DNA from: Calothrix anomala FACHB-343
GTDB taxonomy: Bacteria > Cyanobacteriota > Cyanobacteriia > Cyanobacteriales > Nostocaceae
Assembly (NCBI RefSeq): GCF_014696435.1
Contig: NZ_JACJQG010000057.1
Coordinates: 1-63,041 of the forward strand
Direction of reading: 5' to 3'
DNA length: 63,041 nt
Shown: positions 17,865 to 26,595 of the stretch, in pieces
Layout: the number at the start of each line of letters is the position of its first letter
Numbering within the stretch: the stretch's first letter is position 1
Notes under the pieces: generated by a model
What the model was told of the DNA's origin: nothing
Seen by the model: only the letters and a program-made list of their open reading frames with translations
Databases searched by the model: none
Position numbers and translations under genes: made by a program

Positions 17865-18122
17865 TTATAATAATCCAAAATCATTTGTTGAGAAGCCCCA
17901 GTCTTTAAGCTTATTCTCAGGAGAAGGGCCTTCCTTCTGCTTTAAGTTAATAAATATATAAAGGTGATATAAACACTCAGATATATCCATATCTAAGAAC
18001 TGAAAGTAAGCTGGATTGAATTTCCCACCACAAGATAGGATAAGCAACTCCAGTAAATCATTAATTGTTAACGCATCTAGGGAATCAATACTAAAGTAGA
18101 GATTATCCTCTGAGAGCTTCAA
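17865..18122 (-). CDS. Putative second tail-assembly chaperone frame, 85 aa
   Basis: The frame overlaps the end of the upstream chaperone gene by 20 bp, and its first possible start there is TTG at 18122. Its sequence (INDLLELLILSCGGKFNPAY, then FQFLDMDISECLYHLYIF) fits the small T part of gpG/gpGT chaperones, which is normally reached by ribosomal frameshifting just upstream of the tape-measure gene. The two frames differ by +1 (equal to -2). No classic -1 slippery heptamer is visible. Independent initiation at TTG by translational coupling is the alternative. Confidence 0.6.
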   Translation of the reverse strand: MKLSEDNLYFSIDSLDALTINDLLELLILSCGGKFNPAYFQFLDMDISECLYHLYIFINLKQKEGPSPENKLKDWGFSTNDFGLL

Positions 18123-18507
18123 GTTTATCCTGAAAGCACATGATAGCTTCTGCTACCCTCTCTAAATCAGTGATCTCTAGTTCATCTAATAGCTCATCAA
18201 AGGTTACTTTATCTTTATTACCAAACTTGGTTATACACAGTGATGCTAATTTGACTGCTATAAAAGATTCAGTTTTATATTCAGCTTCAGTTGACTTCAT
18301 GAAGCTCTCTAGTAATAGAAACTGTCTAGTCTTAGGAGATTTCATTACTACAGGAGTACCATCTTCTAACTTAAAGCTGGCTATACCTTCTTCTGCATTG
18401 AAATCAATTTCGGACTTCTTTTCAACCTCTTGGATAGGTTGAGATTCATTATTAATTAAAGTAGGAGACTCGCTAGGAGTCCCCTCAATCACTACTCTTT
18501 TAGCCAT
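18103..18507 (-). CDS. Tail-assembly chaperone (gpG-like), 134 aa
   Basis: A small acidic helical protein located between the tube gene and the tape-measure gene, the invariant site of gpG-type chaperones. The N-terminal half is variable and Glu-rich. The second half (KTRQFLLLESFMKSTEAEYK, then AVKLASLCITKFGNK and ELLDELEITDLERVAEAIMC) resembles phage chaperone/E-type sequences. It should coat the tape measure during tail assembly. Confidence 0.65.
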   Translation of the reverse strand: MAKRVVIEGTPSESPTLINNESQPIQEVEKKSEIDFNAEEGIASFKLEDGTPVVMKSPKTRQFLLLESFMKSTEAEYKTESFIAVKLASLCITKFGNKDKVTFDELLDELEITDLERVAEAIMCFQDKLEALRG

Positions 18508-18525
18508 AATACTTAATTTAAATTA

Positions 18526-18999
18526 TTAGCTAGCTGTATCAGTCATATCTGAACCTTCGACAGTGAACTCTAATTCAAGTTCCACTGCTTGACTACCATC
18601 TGAGGTGTCAATATTGCCTCCCCAGGTTAAATTAGATACCCGGCATCCATATAAAGTAAGGGATTTAGCTCCTTGAGTGGAACTACCATTTACATATTTA
18701 ATTGGGGTTAATGTAAGAGTGAATTCTTCTCCACCTTTATATCTATTAAAGAAATCGAATACAGATTGGTCTCTATCTATATCGTAGGGTTTAGATAAAG
18801 TAACAGGTTGATACTCTTGAGTTCCACCTTCCCCAGTTAACATTTTATTAGAAAGCCCATCATTAAATTGAGGTCTTTTAAAGCTAACTTTAAGTCCAGA
18901 AAATTTAGTCCAGTAAATATTAGAACCTATCTCTGGACTAGCAATTAAATAATCTGAGTTAGCTACTGGTCTTAAATTACTTATTGGTAATACTGCCAT
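18526..18999 (-). CDS. Tail tube protein, 157 aa
   Basis: Located just after the sheath gene, with the size and pattern of contractile tail-tube subunits: GSNIYWTKFSGLKVSFKRPQ, then MLTGEGGTQEYQPVTLSKPY, then FFNRYKGGEEFTLTLTPI, and ending in a beta strand VELELEFTVEGSDM. Polymerises into the inner tube through which DNA passes. Confidence 0.8.
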   Translation of the reverse strand: MAVLPISNLRPVANSDYLIASPEIGSNIYWTKFSGLKVSFKRPQFNDGLSNKMLTGEGGTQEYQPVTLSKPYDIDRDQSVFDFFNRYKGGEEFTLTLTPIKYVNGSSTQGAKSLTLYGCRVSNLTWGGNIDTSDGSQAVELELEFTVEGSDMTDTAS

Positions 19000-19014
19000 T
19001 GTTTATTATTTCCC

Positions 19015-20508
19015 TTATGATTGAGTATTAGATTGAGTCTCAGGCTGGATTAATTGAGCTTCTACTTGGTCTTGATTTAAAGGTAAAGTACCAATTGAAA
19101 CTCTGATTGTATTAATCAACAGTTTCTCCATTGCTGGGGCAGGTACTACATAAACTTCCAATAGAACATTACCTTGCTCTAACTCATCAGGGGTATTATT
19201 CTCGAAGTCACATTTAACTTCAAATGCTTCAGCTTCAGTAGCGCCAAATAATGCTTTACCTCTCCATAAACGCGAGCAAACCGATTTAGCTGTAGCGGCA
19301 ATAGAGGCTAATAGAACACCTTGACCATCAACCACAGAGAACAGTTCATTATCAAATCCCTTACGAAGTGTTCCATTAAGGACATTCATAATAACTCTAG
19401 TATTTAGGAAGGTATAAAACTCATTACTAGAACGAGTTCTCATTGCCCACACAACTACACCTTTATTTCTCAGGTTGCGAATGATATTAATACCTAGTGG
19501 GTTTAGTATTTCTTGTTGCTGGGTGTTGACCTTGGTAACTACATCTTTAACCCCCAACACTGGGAATTTAGCACCAGCAGGAGGTTGTTGGAATCCTTCT
19601 TCCCTATATCTGCGAGTAGCCATACCAGCTACACCTGCTGATGGAGGAACTACACCATCTTCCAGGTCAGTTAGGTAAGGGTAATAAAATCCTGTATGCC
19701 CTTGCGGAGAGGTATATAAGATACCTTCTGCTTGAGCTTGAGCTACGGTTAATCCTGAACCCGCATCAATCAAAGCTACCCAATCAAAAGATTCATCAGA
19801 AGCTAATGCTTCCATTGCATTACCAACAGATAATCTGTCAGATTGTGTAGTTAGTAATTGGAAAGCTTGAGGGGCAATTAAAAACCCTTGAGTCCAGTCA
19901 TCCTGACTATCAAAGGAGTTCTCGATCGCATAAACGTAGTCTGTAGCAGCAGGGGTAGTGAGGTTTAAGGCCGCTACGGATAAATTTGAACCTACAGTAA
20001 CCGCTAAATTATCTAGTGGATTATCTGCTCTAATAACAACTTTATCAGTGCTGTCTCCAGAAATAGCGGTAACGGCACTGGCTACAGAAGAGTTATTAAC
20101 AGCATCAAGTAAACCAGAAGCAACACTAGCAAGAGTAGGCGTTGGACTAGCAGGTGCAGTGTAGGTAACCGTAGTTCCGTTGATTGTGGCTGTATAAGCA
20201 CCTGCTACAGCAGTGCTAACAGTAATTGTGAATCTCTTAGCAATAGGTGTTCTTACAAAGTAAAGTAACCCTCTTCTATTATTTCTGAAGAATAATTTAA
20301 CTGATGCTTCAGAAGGAGATGCACCAAATACATTGGTAAAATCAGTTAGTGAGGTAACCTGTGTTGGAGTTAGATAGTCTCCCGATGCTGAGGAGCCAAT
20401 CATATAAACTGTCTCAAATGAGGCAATTGATAATGACCTGTATCCTTGAGTAGATTCTTGGATACGAACTCCAGGCCCCTTGAAATTGGCAAATATGCTA
20501 GTTGTCAT
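19015..20508 (-). CDS. Tail sheath protein, 497 aa
   Basis: The N-terminus GPGVRIQESTQGYRSLSIAS, then a conserved strand VYMIGSSASGDYLTPTQVTS, identify a contractile sheath subunit. Residues ~95-190 are a Thr/Ala-rich variable domain exposed on the sheath. The C-terminal core has LGINIIRNLRNKGVVVWAMR, SNEFYTFLNTRVIMNVL and the family-typical last strand with RVSIGTLPL. Its presence shows the phage is a myovirus. Start at 20508 follows the upstream stop by 3 bp. Confidence 0.9.
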   Translation of the reverse strand: MTTSIFANFKGPGVRIQESTQGYRSLSIASFETVYMIGSSASGDYLTPTQVTSLTDFTNVFGASPSEASVKLFFRNNRRGLLYFVRTPIAKRFTITVSTAVAGAYTATINGTTVTYTAPASPTPTLASVASGLLDAVNNSSVASAVTAISGDSTDKVVIRADNPLDNLAVTVGSNLSVAALNLTTPAATDYVYAIENSFDSQDDWTQGFLIAPQAFQLLTTQSDRLSVGNAMEALASDESFDWVALIDAGSGLTVAQAQAEGILYTSPQGHTGFYYPYLTDLEDGVVPPSAGVAGMATRRYREEGFQQPPAGAKFPVLGVKDVVTKVNTQQQEILNPLGINIIRNLRNKGVVVWAMRTRSSNEFYTFLNTRVIMNVLNGTLRKGFDNELFSVVDGQGVLLASIAATAKSVCSRLWRGKALFGATEAEAFEVKCDFENNTPDELEQGNVLLEVYVVPAPAMEKLLINTIRVSIGTLPLNQDQVEAQLIQPETQSNTQS

Positions 20509-20511
20509 ATT

Positions 20512-21129
20512 TTATGGAATTATATTAATTTCTGAATCTAAATTATAGGTTGAGTTATTAGTAGTAATAAACTTCTCTTTAGCTCTGTAAATACGTATCT
20601 TCAATTCTTCTAAGGGTGGAGGATTATTAAAGTCATAATAATCAGGTGATTGAATATCATCCAATCCTGGAATTGAAGTGGTGTTAAACTTCACATCAAA
20701 AGCAAAGTTGAGGTAAATTAACCAATCAGAACCAGACCCGTCTGTATTAGAGACTGTAATAGAATCCTCTACTTTTACTGGAGTGAATGATTCTATATCT
20801 GGGTCTGGGGATTCAAGAAGGGATACTGTTTGAATATAAGAAATTATCCCTTCTAAACCTGTATGGGGAAGAGAATGATAATTTAGCTGACCTGGAAACC
20901 TGTATGCAAGCCTATAAGGGAATCTAGCTAATGTTTTAATTTGGTTAAAGCCTTCTTTATAGTGAAGTACATTCTGTACAGGCAGTAAAGTAAGCGAGTT
21001 AGCTGGATAAGTGCCCGTTAAAGTAGGAGCATATATTTCGCTAGGATATTCTAATTGCCAGTAATCTATCCTGACCCTAGCTATTAAGAAATCGTTTATA
21101 CTTTCCCTTATAGTCTGAATATTTGTCAT
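20512..21129 (-). CDS. Tail-completion-like protein, 205 aa
   Basis: The ATG at 21129 is preferred over an upstream in-frame start because its T overlaps the previous stop (TAATG) and AAGGAAGGAG lies just upstream, one of the few clear ribosome sites in the prophage. The protein lies between head-tail genes and the sheath gene, where tail terminators are found. Motifs such as LYRAKEKF-like C-terminal segments and IDYWQLEYPSEIYAPTLTG cannot be tied to a named family. Role inferred from position. Confidence 0.5.
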   Translation of the reverse strand: MTNIQTIRESINDFLIARVRIDYWQLEYPSEIYAPTLTGTYPANSLTLLPVQNVLHYKEGFNQIKTLARFPYRLAYRFPGQLNYHSLPHTGLEGIISYIQTVSLLESPDPDIESFTPVKVEDSITVSNTDGSGSDWLIYLNFAFDVKFNTTSIPGLDDIQSPDYYDFNNPPPLEELKIRIYRAKEKFITTNNSTYNLDSEINIIP

Positions 21130-21599
21130 TATTTCTTCTCCTTCCTTAGGATGAATTTCCATAGGGTAGGGTCATTATCCATTAGCATCATCATCTTGTA
21201 GAAGCCTGCTCCACTGATTTCCTTAGTAGTTGGATTGGTGTATACAACCTGATTATTAGATACTGGAGGTTCTAAGATGAATAATGGTCTAATGTTATTA
21301 GGAGGTTCAAATAATGACCTTGGGAAGGTTCTCGGTATCTCTACCTGGATGTCGGTTATATATAAACTGATCATCTTCTCAGCCCCTTCAATTGCTATTG
21401 GAATAGCAGCCAGCTTAGGAGAGACAAAAGTAATATAAGGTTTGGGTAATATTAAGGTATCAGTTATATCTAAGACCCTGGTTGATTGATTGAATATCTG
21501 ATGCCTTACTAATAAATGCTTACGCTGAGGATTCCCCAACTTAACCTCAACTTCAGCCATCTTACCCTCAACTTCAGCTAGCTTCTGATATAAAGTCAT
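21129..21599 (-). CDS. Head-tail connector region protein, 156 aa, unknown
   Basis: One of three unnamed genes between capsid and sheath. The N-terminal 25 residues form a short coiled coil (LAEVEGKMAEVEVKLG). The rest is beta rich (VLDITDTLILPKPYITFVSP, VEIPRTFPRSLF). The position suggests a neck or head-completion role. No family recognised. Confidence 0.5.
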   Translation of the reverse strand: MTLYQKLAEVEGKMAEVEVKLGNPQRKHLLVRHQIFNQSTRVLDITDTLILPKPYITFVSPKLAAIPIAIEGAEKMISLYITDIQVEIPRTFPRSLFEPPNNIRPLFILEPPVSNNQVVYTNPTTKEISGAGFYKMMMLMDNDPTLWKFILRKEKK

Positions 21600-21610
21600 G
21601 GGTTATATCC

Positions 21611-21958
21611 TTACCAGTAAGATTTAGGTTGGCAGGGAGAGTATTTATTAAAAGCTACTTCTACTGATAGAATATGGGCTAACTCCTTTAGTAACCTTGT
21701 AGCTTCAGATTTAAGGTGCCCTACGTGTTGACTGTAAGATAACTTAGAACCCCTAGATTCAGTGACATAGCTGGTATCAGTTGCCTCTTTTAACTTGGCA
21801 TTAATATCATCTAAATCAGTTAGTATTGCTACTGCTCTGTCATAAACTACTTGAGCGAAATTGGTAGATAATTGAGTGTGAACTACTGAAGATATGGGAC
21901 TGTTATATCCCAGCACCATCTCTATCTTTTCTATTTGAGTTGTTGTGAAGTTAGCCAT
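21611..21958 (-). CDS. Head-tail adaptor-like protein, 115 aa
   Basis: A small, mostly helical protein immediately downstream of the capsid gene, with 6 bp between them. Motifs such as AVAILTDLDDINAKLKEATD and a C-terminal helix SEATRLLKELAHILSVEVA are typical of head-tail adaptors that sit on the portal, but no specific family is recognised. It ends in a Pro/Lys-rich tail. Confidence 0.45.
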   Translation of the reverse strand: MANFTTTQIEKIEMVLGYNSPISSVVHTQLSTNFAQVVYDRAVAILTDLDDINAKLKEATDTSYVTESRGSKLSYSQHVGHLKSEATRLLKELAHILSVEVAFNKYSPCQPKSYW

Positions 21959-21964
21959 TATTCT

Positions 21965-22921
21965 TTACTGAGTGATTTTCTCTAGGCAAGCCACACCCTT
22001 AGCTCTGTTGTGAACCTTCAATTGAGGTTTTACATATACAGCATAATTCTCTGCATCAGGGTTACTAGAAGGTAATTGCTCAATGGCAAACTGCATACCT
22101 TGAGTAGAACCAGTGTTGTTCTGGCTGAAGGTGTATAGAGCTACTTCAGGTTCGTTGACAAAGTACAGAGTGTTGTTGGGGCAGTAGGGATCTTGAATGA
22201 TTGGGCGACCAGCATAAGATACACCAGTGTAACCAAGGTCAGCTTGACCAGCAGGTAGCACATTATTGATAGAAGTGTTAGCAGCGAATAATAGTTTATA
22301 TTTAGCTACAACTTCAGGAGTGGTGTAAATAGCTGTAAAGTTTCCACCCTTTCTTGCGATTGCAGTTTCCATTGCAAGTAGCAAATCAGCAGATAAGGCT
22401 CGGTTGCTTGCGTTGGTATTAAGAACGGCTGACCAAGCAGTGTAGGTAGCAGGGTCAATACCAGCATAAGCAGCATTAGCTACCACAGCACCTAGACCAA
22501 CAACACCACCAGCAGCAGCTAAACCAGTACCAGTGTATACATATCCGCTAAGGGATTCCATAATGACTCTTAAGCCACTATTAATCTCGAATCCGTACAA
22601 GTCTCGTAATGCACCTTTACCAGCACTAGCGGCTTCAGCACGGTCTTCCTTTTGGATTTGGAATGAGTGACGTAAGCGGTTAGTGCCAATAGGTAAGGAA
22701 GCACCAATAATACTATCTTCTGTATAAGCACTAATACTAGCTGTAGTAGCTTCACCAGTTGCTCCAGCACCACCAACATTAGTATTCCATTTAACTGTCT
22801 TCTGGGAAATAATCTTTTTATTTAGACGGCTCAACATAGGGTAATAACCCAACTGTAAAGCGGCGACTTCTTCTTCCACCAAAAGCATCAAACTTTTGGT
22901 TACATCATTAATAATTGCCAT
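21965..22921 (-). CDS. Major capsid protein, 318 aa
   Basis: Position after the scaffold-like gene and a Gly/Ala-rich HK97-type sequence identify the coat protein: MAIINDVTKSLMLLVEEEVA at the N-terminus, GGAGATGEATT, IQKEDRAEAASAGKGALRDL, a Gly/Ala run near residue 135, and IIQDPYCPNNTLYFVNEPEV toward the end. It forms the icosahedral head. Several GC-richer codons stand out from the AT-rich neighbours, as expected for a highly expressed gene. Confidence 0.8.
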   Translation of the reverse strand: MAIINDVTKSLMLLVEEEVAALQLGYYPMLSRLNKKIISQKTVKWNTNVGGAGATGEATTASISAYTEDSIIGASLPIGTNRLRHSFQIQKEDRAEAASAGKGALRDLYGFEINSGLRVIMESLSGYVYTGTGLAAAGGVVGLGAVVANAAYAGIDPATYTAWSAVLNTNASNRALSADLLLAMETAIARKGGNFTAIYTTPEVVAKYKLLFAANTSINNVLPAGQADLGYTGVSYAGRPIIQDPYCPNNTLYFVNEPEVALYTFSQNNTGSTQGMQFAIEQLPSSNPDAENYAVYVKPQLKVHNRAKGVACLEKITQ

Positions 22922-22953
22922 ATTAATTTATAATTCTTTCGTGTTTGTTTAGT

Positions 22954-23526
22954 TTATAGATTTGAAATTGAATCAAATAGAGCATCTGCGGCACTTACTT
23001 TAGTATTTGGATTAGCAGCAGTTACTTTAGTTTCTTGAGATGAGGAACCATTTACTCCAGAAGGAGGTAAGAATAACTTTCCATCATCTGAATTTAAATA
23101 ATTCTTTAGAGATTCCTCTAGGGAGAGTACCTGACCATTCCTCTCAACAAACCAATTACCATTTTCTTCTTTTAACTGAGAAGAATTCTCCATCATATAA
23201 AGCTTATGAAGAGTTGATTGGTTGAGAACATTAGACTTGGAGATTGCTTTAGAGACGGCTTCTGAACGTTTAGCGTTATATGCTTGTTCATCTTTCTCTC
23301 TAAGCTGAGTTTGGAGGTCTGAAATCTGTTGCTGTAAAGCTTTTAGGGATAAATTACCTTTAGGTTCTTCATCACTTTCTAGGGGCGAAGTAGTAGTTAA
23401 TTTCTTGATTTCTTTAGAAAGTGAACTAGCTAAACCTGCATTCTTCTTATCAACTTCAGATAATATTTCAGTCTTAAGTTCTCCTAATGTTTGTTTTAAG
23501 AGGTCTTGTATTTCTTCAGGGGTCAT
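22954..23526 (-). CDS. Scaffold-like protein, 190 aa
   Basis: A highly charged coiled-coil protein (LKQTLGELKTEILSEVDKKN, then LKALQQQISDLQTQLREKDE) directly upstream of the capsid gene, the normal place for a head scaffold or a DUF4355-type protein. The C-terminal Ser/Asn/Thr-rich tail ends with DALFDSISNL, which may bind coat subunits. A TCGGACA box lies 92 bp upstream of the ATG. Confidence 0.65.
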   Translation of the reverse strand: MTPEEIQDLLKQTLGELKTEILSEVDKKNAGLASSLSKEIKKLTTTSPLESDEEPKGNLSLKALQQQISDLQTQLREKDEQAYNAKRSEAVSKAISKSNVLNQSTLHKLYMMENSSQLKEENGNWFVERNGQVLSLEESLKNYLNSDDGKLFLPPSGVNGSSSQETKVTAANPNTKVSAADALFDSISNL

Positions 23527-23617
23527 TTGTTAAATTCCTTATTGGATATCTGTATTTAAACCTAACAGTATGGTTATCTGGTTTCTACCTTAACCAGTTG
23601 GTACTATCTAATAAAAA

Positions 23618-23629
23618 CTATTGTCCGAT
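23618..23629 (-). promoter_or_regulatory. TCGGACAATAGT box
   Basis: Second copy of the 12-mer also found before the gp25-like and small-terminase genes. It lies in the 327-bp gap between the portal and scaffold-like genes, which otherwise holds a palindromic repeat and the left half of polypyrimidine copy B. Confidence 0.35.
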
Positions 23630-23703
23630 TTCTACTAAGGGGTGGTCAATTAGTGATTAGGGTGTATCATACCTTTTCACTATTAAGTATGAAGATTAAG
23701 GAG

Positions 23704-23758
23704 CACGTTAGTTCTCCGCTTCAACTTGCGTCGAAGATGCAAGCGAACCAAGTGAGGA
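23704..23758 (+). repeat. Palindromic repeat GCACGTTAGTTCTC...GAACCAAGTGAG
   Basis: The flanks match 29429-29455 (GCACGTTAGTTCTC, then GAACTAAGTGAG), but this copy has ~28 extra bases in the middle with CTTGC/GCAAG arms. The middle resembles 33387-33413 on the opposite strand. It looks like a short palindromic unit inserted into, or lost from, one copy. Confidence 0.5.
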
Positions 23759-23759
23759 A

Positions 23760-23928
23760 GCAAAAGGGGTGCGTAAAATGGCTGTAACCTATATTAGATA
23801 AGGGTTGTAGCTACTCTACTAATAGTACTATGCTATCTTGTCTCTTTCTTTCTCTACTTTCCCTTCTCTTCTCTTCTTCCTCCTCCTATCTCCTCTTCTA
23901 TTTCCCTTTCCTGTTCTGGTGATAGGTT
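23760..23928 (+). repeat. Polypyrimidine element, copy B, overlapping the portal gene end
   Basis: Starts GCAAAAGGGGTGCGTAAA, continues through a GCTGTAACC/GGGTTGTAGC hairpin and AGTACTATGCTATCTTG, and then a ~75-nt C/T tract. The tract forms the last codons of the portal gene on the other strand. The right-hand block CTGTCTAGG is not recognisable in this copy. Confidence 0.7.
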
Positions 23929-25341
23929 TCCTAGTAGTAGTGTAATTAGTTTCTTGTAGAGAATTAAATATGCTGTTGGTGGTAATTGAGCCTGTAGAAT
24001 GCTTAAGTCTGTGTCTACTAACTCTTTAATATTTGTTAATAGGTTGTCTAAATTATCAAGTTCAAATTTATCTAGTCCACTCACCGTTACTAAATCGGTA
24101 ATTCCTTGAGATTTAGCTACTAATTGGAGCAGGTCTTGATAAGCGTCTACTAGTATTTGCCCATAGGACTTGAGGATGGTCTCTTGATTATAGAAATCTA
24201 GCTGCTTGGATACACCGGATTGCTGTACTGCCCCTAATGAAGAACTTACTCCCCCAAGGGAAACCAAATCTCTAACCTGATTCTCTATCTGGGATAGACT
24301 TTCTCTAAGGTGAGCTAAGATATGCCCCTGAGGTTCAGACCATTCAAACTTCTCTAGCTCTAGTACGTGCTGTAATCCAGTAGGAGGCGCTTCATCATCC
24401 CCCTCAAAGGTGGCATGAATATCTCCATCAGGTGTCTGTACTCGCTTATAGGTGCGTTGGAAGTAAGCCAGAGTTAGTAAATCATATTTAGAACAGTCAG
24501 TTCTTAGATGCTCTAATGCTTTAGATGCCGCCTGATCGCAGGCCCACAGGTCATCAGGAACTTCAACCTTTACTACGGGTATTGTCCCTAGATTATGAGG
24601 TACTCGACTATTTAAATAGACATCAACATCTCTATTACCTCTTTTATCCTCACCCTCAAGTACATTCTTGATATTTCCTGCTGAATCCAATTCCACATAA
24701 GCTTCATATCTAGCAACGTATTTAGCATCAATAAAAGTCCAGATAGCTTTAGTTTGTGGGGGAGATAAAGGATTAGTTGTATCTTGAACTATTTGGTAGA
24801 CTTTAACCCAATCAGGCCGCCCTTTGGTCTCTGACCAGTTAATTACCTGCATGGCAGAGTAAAGGGTTACATAAGGTCTAATACCTAAGGTTTCCTCTTG
24901 AGCTTTATTAAGTGGAGTAACCTCAGATTTAGGTTTGTCTACGTGAAGATATACTTTCTTAAACTTCAGTAATTCTCTAAATATATTAGATATTAAATTC
25001 TTCTCTGATCTGCCAGCTAAGTCAGTATCGTCTCTAAAGTCGTCCCAGAAGGTTTGATTCTTCTCTATACCTGAAACGGTAACAGTACTGTTATTAAATT
25101 TAGATAGCTGCTTACTGATAGCCTGCCCTAAGACATTAGAATAAGTAAACTTATGCAGTCTGGTTTCATAGATATCTAAATCCTCTCCTGGTCTTCTAGG
25201 GAGGAATTGTTTTATCTGTGCCTTGAGCTTATAACCACCTGAAGCTAGTAAATCAATCTCCCTATAAGCGGGCAGCATTAAAGTATATTCTGGGTGCGTT
25301 GATTGAAGTAGCTCCAGAGGTAATTTATTCGGATATTCCAT
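23854..25341 (-). CDS. Portal protein (DUF4055-type), 495 aa
   Basis: It follows large terminase by 3 bp and has the pattern of DUF4055 portal proteins: an N-terminal Tyr/Leu-rich helix, GYKLKAQIKQFLPRRPGEDL, then YSNVLGQAISKQLSKF. A central region holds RPYVTLYSAMQVINWSETKG, and VRDLVSLGGVSS lies in the C-terminal helices. It forms the dodecameric DNA gate. The last ~15 residues (EEEIGGGRREEKGK) are encoded by the purine strand of repeat copy B and may not belong to the fold. Confidence 0.8.
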   Translation of the reverse strand: MEYPNKLPLELLQSTHPEYTLMLPAYREIDLLASGGYKLKAQIKQFLPRRPGEDLDIYETRLHKFTYSNVLGQAISKQLSKFNNSTVTVSGIEKNQTFWDDFRDDTDLAGRSEKNLISNIFRELLKFKKVYLHVDKPKSEVTPLNKAQEETLGIRPYVTLYSAMQVINWSETKGRPDWVKVYQIVQDTTNPLSPPQTKAIWTFIDAKYVARYEAYVELDSAGNIKNVLEGEDKRGNRDVDVYLNSRVPHNLGTIPVVKVEVPDDLWACDQAASKALEHLRTDCSKYDLLTLAYFQRTYKRVQTPDGDIHATFEGDDEAPPTGLQHVLELEKFEWSEPQGHILAHLRESLSQIENQVRDLVSLGGVSSSLGAVQQSGVSKQLDFYNQETILKSYGQILVDAYQDLLQLVAKSQGITDLVTVSGLDKFELDNLDNLLTNIKELVDTDLSILQAQLPPTAYLILYKKLITLLLGNLSPEQEREIEEEIGGGRREEKGK

Positions 25342-25344
25342 AGA

Positions 25345-26595
25345 TTATTTTAAAAAGTTTTTATATTCTAGAGTTGCTATGACATACCTAGTAGCATCTA
25401 CTAAGTGAGCGCACTCCTGATTCTTAGCTGGTTTATCTATCACATTCCCTGAGGAATCAGTCTCCCTTACATATGACCTGAGACTATCTTCTAATTTAGT
25501 TTGGGTTGATTTAATTAGTAATCTATCTTGATAAAATAGGCTATTTACTATAGTGCATCCCTCAGAGATTCCAGGTTTATTTCTATCAACAGCTATAGCT
25601 TTCTTCAGCCCTTCTATATCCCGACTCTTACCAACCTTCCTTAACTCAAATATTGAGGCAGGTCTATCATCAGGTAGATAAGCCCTACGTACTTTATATT
25701 TATTACAGAACTCTATAGCTTTAGTTATTAAATCTGCTTGAGGTACAGCATTACCTGGGTGTGGATTAGACCATGAATCTATTAGATAATATTTCTTATC
25801 TTTGTATCCAACTACAACCAGAGCAGGATTTATATCTCCCCAATCACAACCTAGAAAGGTGTGGTCGAATTCACTAGGAATATCCGCAACTATGTGGCGG
25901 GAATCTATACAGTCAAATATAGCCCCTGTAAAGTCTTCAAAGCTGGCTTCAAACTCCTGCCTATATGTTCTAGGAGGTAGGATGATTTTAGCTCTGTTAA
26001 GGAACCTCTTAGGTACAAACGGATTATCTTTTGTTATGAAGTGATAATAAGCCCAATCACTATAAGTTTTAATCTGTAAATGAAATCTATGAAGGAAATG
26101 AGCTTTACCTTTAGGAGTACCAATTAAAAGAGCTTTAGAGTTAGCTGTATCGGCTAATGCAGGATAAACAACATCTTCCCAAGCTCTAATAGAGAAGTCT
26201 TGGAATTCATCTAAACCTGCCCAGTAGAGTTTTAGACCTCTTAATCCATCCCCATTATTATCCGCACCTCTTAATAAAATATCTGGCTTATTACCTTTAA
26301 GTTTTATTCTGAAATCAGTTCTAGAAATACTTTCTACAAATGGCTGATTCTCTAATAGATTTAATAAAGGTTGCCAGTGAATTTGTCTACATTGTTTGAG
26401 AGTAGGCATTACTATCAAGCAGACAGGAGGGCTAGCTGGGTCAATAGATTGATTAAATGAAAGAGCAGCATGGATAGCTGAAGTTAGTAGTAGTCTACTT
26501 TTCCCCCAACGTCTAGCCGCTATTAATAATTTGAATCTAGCTTTAGAGAGGAATACTTCAGCTTGCTTCTTATGGAGAGAGAGATTCATCATCAT
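25345..26595 (-). CDS. Large terminase subunit, 416 aa
   Basis: The ATPase domain has Walker A AARRWGKSR near residue 35 and Walker B LYWAGLDEF near 130, with a coupling motif LLIGTPKG after ~155. The nuclease domain has the first Asp in HTFLGCDWGDINPALVVV and a late Asp in CAHLVDATRYVIATLE. The start is set at ATG 26595 (one of three consecutive ATG codons), behind GAGGGGGAAG and overlapping the small-terminase end. It cuts and pumps DNA into the head. Confidence 0.85.
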   Translation of the reverse strand: MMMNLSLHKKQAEVFLSKARFKLLIAARRWGKSRLLLTSAIHAALSFNQSIDPASPPVCLIVMPTLKQCRQIHWQPLLNLLENQPFVESISRTDFRIKLKGNKPDILLRGADNNGDGLRGLKLYWAGLDEFQDFSIRAWEDVVYPALADTANSKALLIGTPKGKAHFLHRFHLQIKTYSDWAYYHFITKDNPFVPKRFLNRAKIILPPRTYRQEFEASFEDFTGAIFDCIDSRHIVADIPSEFDHTFLGCDWGDINPALVVVGYKDKKYYLIDSWSNPHPGNAVPQADLITKAIEFCNKYKVRRAYLPDDRPASIFELRKVGKSRDIEGLKKAIAVDRNKPGISEGCTIVNSLFYQDRLLIKSTQTKLEDSLRSYVRETDSSGNVIDKPAKNQECAHLVDATRYVIATLEYKNFLK

